Shown here: positions 61,571-64,000 of the stretch, in pieces
Position numbering within the stretch: the stretch's first letter is position 1
Layout of the letters: each line of letters opens with the position of its first letter
Assembly (NCBI RefSeq): GCF_004358695.1
Contig: NZ_SNAA01000005.1
Coordinates: forward strand, 124,001-188,000
Direction of reading: 5' to 3'
DNA length: 64,000 bases
From: Palleronia sediminis
GTDB lineage: Bacteria > Pseudomonadota > Alphaproteobacteria > Rhodobacterales > Rhodobacteraceae
The notes under the pieces: generated by a model
Databases searched by the model: none
Told to the model about the DNA's origin: nothing
The model's input: the letters and a program-made list of their open reading frames with translations, nothing else
Made by a program: the position numbers and the translations under genes

Positions 61571-62656
61571 ATGATCCGCCTGGAAAAGCGGCCGCAGCCG
61601 TCGCGCGCCTGGTCCTGGGCGACCCCGCTGCTGGCGGTGGCGCTGACGCTGCTGGCGGGCGGGCTGATGTTCGCCGCTCTCGGCAAGGACCCGGTCGCGG
61701 CGCTCCGCACGATCTTTCTCGATCCGCTGTTCGACCCGCAATTCGCGGCCTATTCGCGGCCGCAGCTTCTGGTCAAGGCCGGGCCGCTGATCCTGATCGC
61801 GGTGGGGCTGAGCCTGGGGTTCCGCGCCGGCGTGTGGAATATCGGGGCCGAGGGCCAGTATATCGTCGGCGCGCTCTGCGGGGCGGGGGCGGGGCTCGCG
61901 CTCTATCCGCTCGAGGCGTGGTGGATCTTTCCGATGATGGTGCTGGCGGGCGCCGCTGGCGGGTTTCTCTGGGCGATGATCCCCGCGATCCTGCGCATCC
62001 GGTTCAACACCAACGAGATCCTCGTGTCGCTGCTGCTGGTCTATGTCGCCGAGAACCTGCTGGCGTCGATGGCGGTGGGTCGGCTGCGCAACCCCGAAGG
62101 CGGCGGCTTTCCCGGCTCGCGCAACCTCGCGCAATGGTCCTCCTCGGCCAATCCCGAGCTGATCCCCGGCACGGGAATGCATTGGGGCGTGGCCGCGGCC
62201 TTCATCGCGGTGATCCTCGCCTATGTGCTGCTGCAACGGCACCTGATGGGCTTTCACATCCGGCTTGCCGGGCAGGCGCCGCGCGCGGCGCGGTTTGCCG
62301 GGGTGCGCCCGGCGGTGCTGGTGGCGTTCTGCCTCGGGGTGTCGGGGGCGCTGGCGGGGCTGGCCGGCATTTTCGAGGTGACGGGCCCCTCGGGGCAGAT
62401 CAGCATCGACTTCAACGTGGGCTACGGGTTCACCGCGATCATCGTGGCGTTCCTGGGCCGCCTGCACCCGGTGGGCATCCTCTTTGCCGGGCTGCTGCTG
62501 GCGCTGACCTATATCGGCGGCGAGCTCGCGTCCTTCATGCTCAACATTCCCGCCGCCGCGATCCAGGCCTTCCAGGGGATGCTGCTGTTCTTCCTGCTGG
62601 CCGTGGACGTGCTGACGAACTACCGGATCCGGCGCGGCCGGACCGTCACCCCCTGA
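61571..62656 (+). CDS. Nucleoside-type ABC transporter permease 1
   Basis: Inner-membrane permease (361 residues, about 9-10 helices) of the YufP-like kind. Family segments: LSLGFRAGVWNIGAEGQYIVGAL (in part; WNIGAEGQ about residues 94-101), IRFNTNEILVSLLLVYVAE (in part) and GYGFTAIIVAFLGRLHP. It forms a heterodimeric channel with the next gene. ATG 61571 opens before a basic n-region and the first helix. It is separated from the ATPase gene by 54 bases that contain post-stop element C. Confidence 0.9.
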   Translation: MIRLEKRPQPSRAWSWATPLLAVALTLLAGGLMFAALGKDPVAALRTIFLDPLFDPQFAAYSRPQLLVKAGPLILIAVGLSLGFRAGVWNIGAEGQYIVGALCGAGAGLALYPLEAWWIFPMMVLAGAAGGFLWAMIPAILRIRFNTNEILVSLLLVYVAENLLASMAVGRLRNPEGGGFPGSRNLAQWSSSANPELIPGTGMHWGVAAAFIAVILAYVLLQRHLMGFHIRLAGQAPRAARFAGVRPAVLVAFCLGVSGALAGLAGIFEVTGPSGQISIDFNVGYGFTAIIVAFLGRLHPVGILFAGLLLALTYIGGELASFMLNIPAAAIQAFQGMLLFFLLAVDVLTNYRIRRGRTVTP

Positions 62657-62669
62657 GCGGAGCGCGCCG

Positions 62670-63602
62670 ATGGACCTGACGGCCATATCCCCTGCCCTTC
62701 TGGTCGCATCGCTGATGGTGGGGGCGACGCCCCTGCTGCTCGCGGCACTGGGCGAGCTGGTCGTGGAAAAGGCGGGCGTGCTGAACCTCGGGGTCGAGGG
62801 CATGATGATCGTCGGCGCGATCTGCGGCTTTGCCGCCGCCGTGCAGACCGGATCGCCGCTGGCGGGCTTTGCCTTCGGGGCGCTTTGCGGGGCGGGGCTG
62901 TCGATGATATTCGCGGTGCTGACGCAGGTGATGCTGTCCAACCAGGTGGCGACGGGGCTGGCGCTGACGCTGTTCGGGCTGGGGCTGTCGTCGCTGGTGG
63001 GCCAGGGCTATATCGGGATCAAGCCGCCGCCGACGGTGCGGCTCGACCTCGGGCCGCTGTCGGATATCCCGTTCCTCGGCCGCGCGGTGTTCTCGCATGA
63101 CTGGGTGGTTTACGGCTCGATCGCGCTGACGGCGGCGGTGTGGTGGTTTCTCAACCGCTCGCGCGCGGGGCTGACGCTGCGCGCGGTGGGCGAGAACCAC
63201 GACGCGGCCCATGCGCTAGGCATCCGCGTGGTGGCGATCCGCTTTGCGGCCATTGCCTTTGGCGGGGCCTGCGCGGGCCTCGGCGGGGCCTATGTCAGCC
63301 TTGTGCGCGTGCCGCAATGGACCGAAGGCATGACGGCGGGTGCGGGCTGGATCGCGCTGGCCATCGTCGTCTTTGCCTCGTGGAGGCCGGCGCGCGTGCT
63401 GGTCGGGGCCTATCTCTTCGGCGGGGTGACGGTGCTGCAGCTCAACCTCCAGGCGGCCGGGTCCGCCCTGCCGGTCGAGTACCTGTCGATGTCGCCCTAT
63501 GTCGTCACCATCGTCGTGCTGGTGGTGATGTCGGCGCGGCGCGGCGCGCGTTCGACCGCGGCGCCCGCGAGCCTCGGCAAGCCGTTCCACGCGACGGTGT
63601 AA
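62670..63602 (+). CDS. Nucleoside-type ABC transporter permease 2
   Basis: Second permease (310 residues, about 8 helices), YufQ-like. LGELVVEKAGVLNLGVEGMMIVGA (in part; VLNLGVEGMM about residues 34-43) is the usual signature, followed by LTLRAVGENHDAAHALGI and GAGWIALAIVVFASWRP. ATG 62670 lies 13 bases after the first permease stop. Together with the ATPase and BMP protein it forms one importer. Confidence 0.91.
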   Translation: MDLTAISPALLVASLMVGATPLLLAALGELVVEKAGVLNLGVEGMMIVGAICGFAAAVQTGSPLAGFAFGALCGAGLSMIFAVLTQVMLSNQVATGLALTLFGLGLSSLVGQGYIGIKPPPTVRLDLGPLSDIPFLGRAVFSHDWVVYGSIALTAAVWWFLNRSRAGLTLRAVGENHDAAHALGIRVVAIRFAAIAFGGACAGLGGAYVSLVRVPQWTEGMTAGAGWIALAIVVFASWRPARVLVGAYLFGGVTVLQLNLQAAGSALPVEYLSMSPYVVTIVVLVVMSARRGARSTAAPASLGKPFHATV

Positions 63603-63695
63603 GACGGGCGCCCGCCCCTCGCGCGGCTTGCGGAAATGCCGCCGCGCGCCCATGATCGCGCGAGAGATCAACGCAGATATCAGGGAGTGACCCCC

Positions 63696-64000
63696 ATGCT
63701 TCGCAGAACCCTTCTGGGCGCCGCCGCCTCGGCGCTGGCGCTTGCCACGGGCGCCATGGCGCAGGACAGCGACAAGACCAAGGTGGGATTTGTCTATGTC
63801 GGCCCGATCGGGGATGGCGGCTGGACCTACGAGCACGACAAGGCCCGGCAGGCCGTCGAGGCCGAGTTCGGCGACACGGTCGAGACGGTCTACCAGGAAA
63901 GCGTCCCCGAGGGCGCCGATGCCGAGCGGGTGATGACCCAGATGGCGCTGTCGGGCGCCGACCTGATCTTTTCGACCTCGTTCGGGTTCATGGACCCGAC
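63696..64000 (+). CDS. BMP-family ABC substrate-binding protein (5' part)
   Basis: Start of the periplasmic binding protein of the same importer; 101 codons are visible before the window edge. It has a signal peptide (about residues 1-23, ending GAMA), and the mature part KVGFVYVGPIGDGGWTYEHD (in part) is the BMP/Med pattern. VMTQMALSGADLIFSTSFGF follows in family fashion. GGGAG lies 9 bases before ATG 63696. Family members bind nucleosides, purines or related compounds; the visible part does not decide which. Confidence 0.9.
   Translation, partial: MLRRTLLGAAASALALATGAMAQDSDKTKVGFVYVGPIGDGGWTYEHDKARQAVEAEFGDTVETVYQESVPEGADAERVMTQMALSGADLIFSTSFGFMDP

Noticed and set aside
56251..62679. A 2142-codon open frame opposite dnaE and running into the ABC genes
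   Set aside because: It lacks domain logic, is Arg/Gly/His/Pro-rich as frames opposite GC-rich genes are, and dnaE and the ABC ATPase on the other frames are unmistakable.
1..64000. Mobile elements, prophage, integrase, CRISPR
   Set aside because: No transposase, integrase, terminal repeats or regularly spaced repeats were seen, and codon character is uniform throughout.

Overview
The window is a very GC-rich, densely coded chromosomal segment of an alphaproteobacterium, most likely of the order Rhodobacterales (Roseobacter/Paracoccaceae type). The evidence is a gcrA cell-cycle gene, a short-form hisG paired with hisZ and hisS, an HWE-type histidine kinase, a class II (adenosylcobalamin) ribonucleotide reductase, a NaChBac-like sodium channel and FG-GAP/UnbV plus di-haem peroxidase genes. 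I see no rRNA, tRNA, insertion sequence, prophage, integrase or CRISPR array. Nearly all of the sequence is core or metabolic genes; the longest stretches without a gene are about 280 bases (7313-7597 and 55629-55909).

Layout. 1-14.8 kb: 3' end of purF, bioY, an SDR oxidoreductase, surE-pcm-nlpD-like, the oppositely oriented tatA-tatB-tatC-ATPase operon, two flavin reductases, a PsiE-like membrane protein, lysC, ptsP, an EcsC-family protein, a GNAT gene whose start looks frameshifted, and rpmB. 14.9-25.6 kb: meaB, hrpB, a small helical protein, the Nav channel, argD-argF, an orphan ABC-2 permease, gcrA, and an HWE kinase coupled to a degenerate receiver-like protein. 25.9-31.1 kb: treZ-treY-glgC (trehalose from alpha-glucan). 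31.1-38.8 kb: xylF-xylH-xylG-xylB with divergent xylR and a palindromic operator between them; xylR is coupled to an FG-GAP/UnbV protein that converges on a MauG-like peroxidase. 40.2-45.9 kb: SnoaL-like protein, polysaccharide-deacetylase/allantoinase-like enzyme, class V PLP enzyme, polar amino acid ABC transporter and a divergent GntR regulator, which together look like an uncharacterised uptake-and-breakdown locus. 46-49.4 kb: egtB-egtD (ergothioneine) and a metallophosphoesterase followed by a cyclic-phosphate-processing receiver protein. 49.4-59.8 kb: nrdJ, DUF1489, hisS-hisZ-hisG, slyX, an SH3 protein and dnaE. 60-64 kb: a nucleoside/BMP-type ABC transporter that runs off the right edge.

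Organisation. Operons are tightly coupled. ATGA, GTGA or TGATG stop/start overlaps join surE-pcm, tatB-tatC-ATPase, treZ-treY, xylH-xylG-xylB, xylR-FG-GAP, SnoaL-deacetylase, the amino acid permease-ATPase pair, egtB-egtD, hisS-hisZ-hisG and the kinase-receiver pair. Three convergent gene pairs share a CTAG in which both stop codons overlap. Non-coding signals include strong stem-loops between the binding-protein and permease genes of two ABC operons, a 22-base element seen just after three stop codons, near-identical promoters for tatA and rpmB, a direct repeat inside the argD promoter, and three GANTC sites upstream of the Nav channel.

The strongest leads are the kinase/pseudo-receiver pair, the transporter-PLP-deacetylase locus, the phosphoesterase/cREC pair, the short glgC in the trehalose operon and the post-stop repeat element. 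None is proven new from sequence alone.
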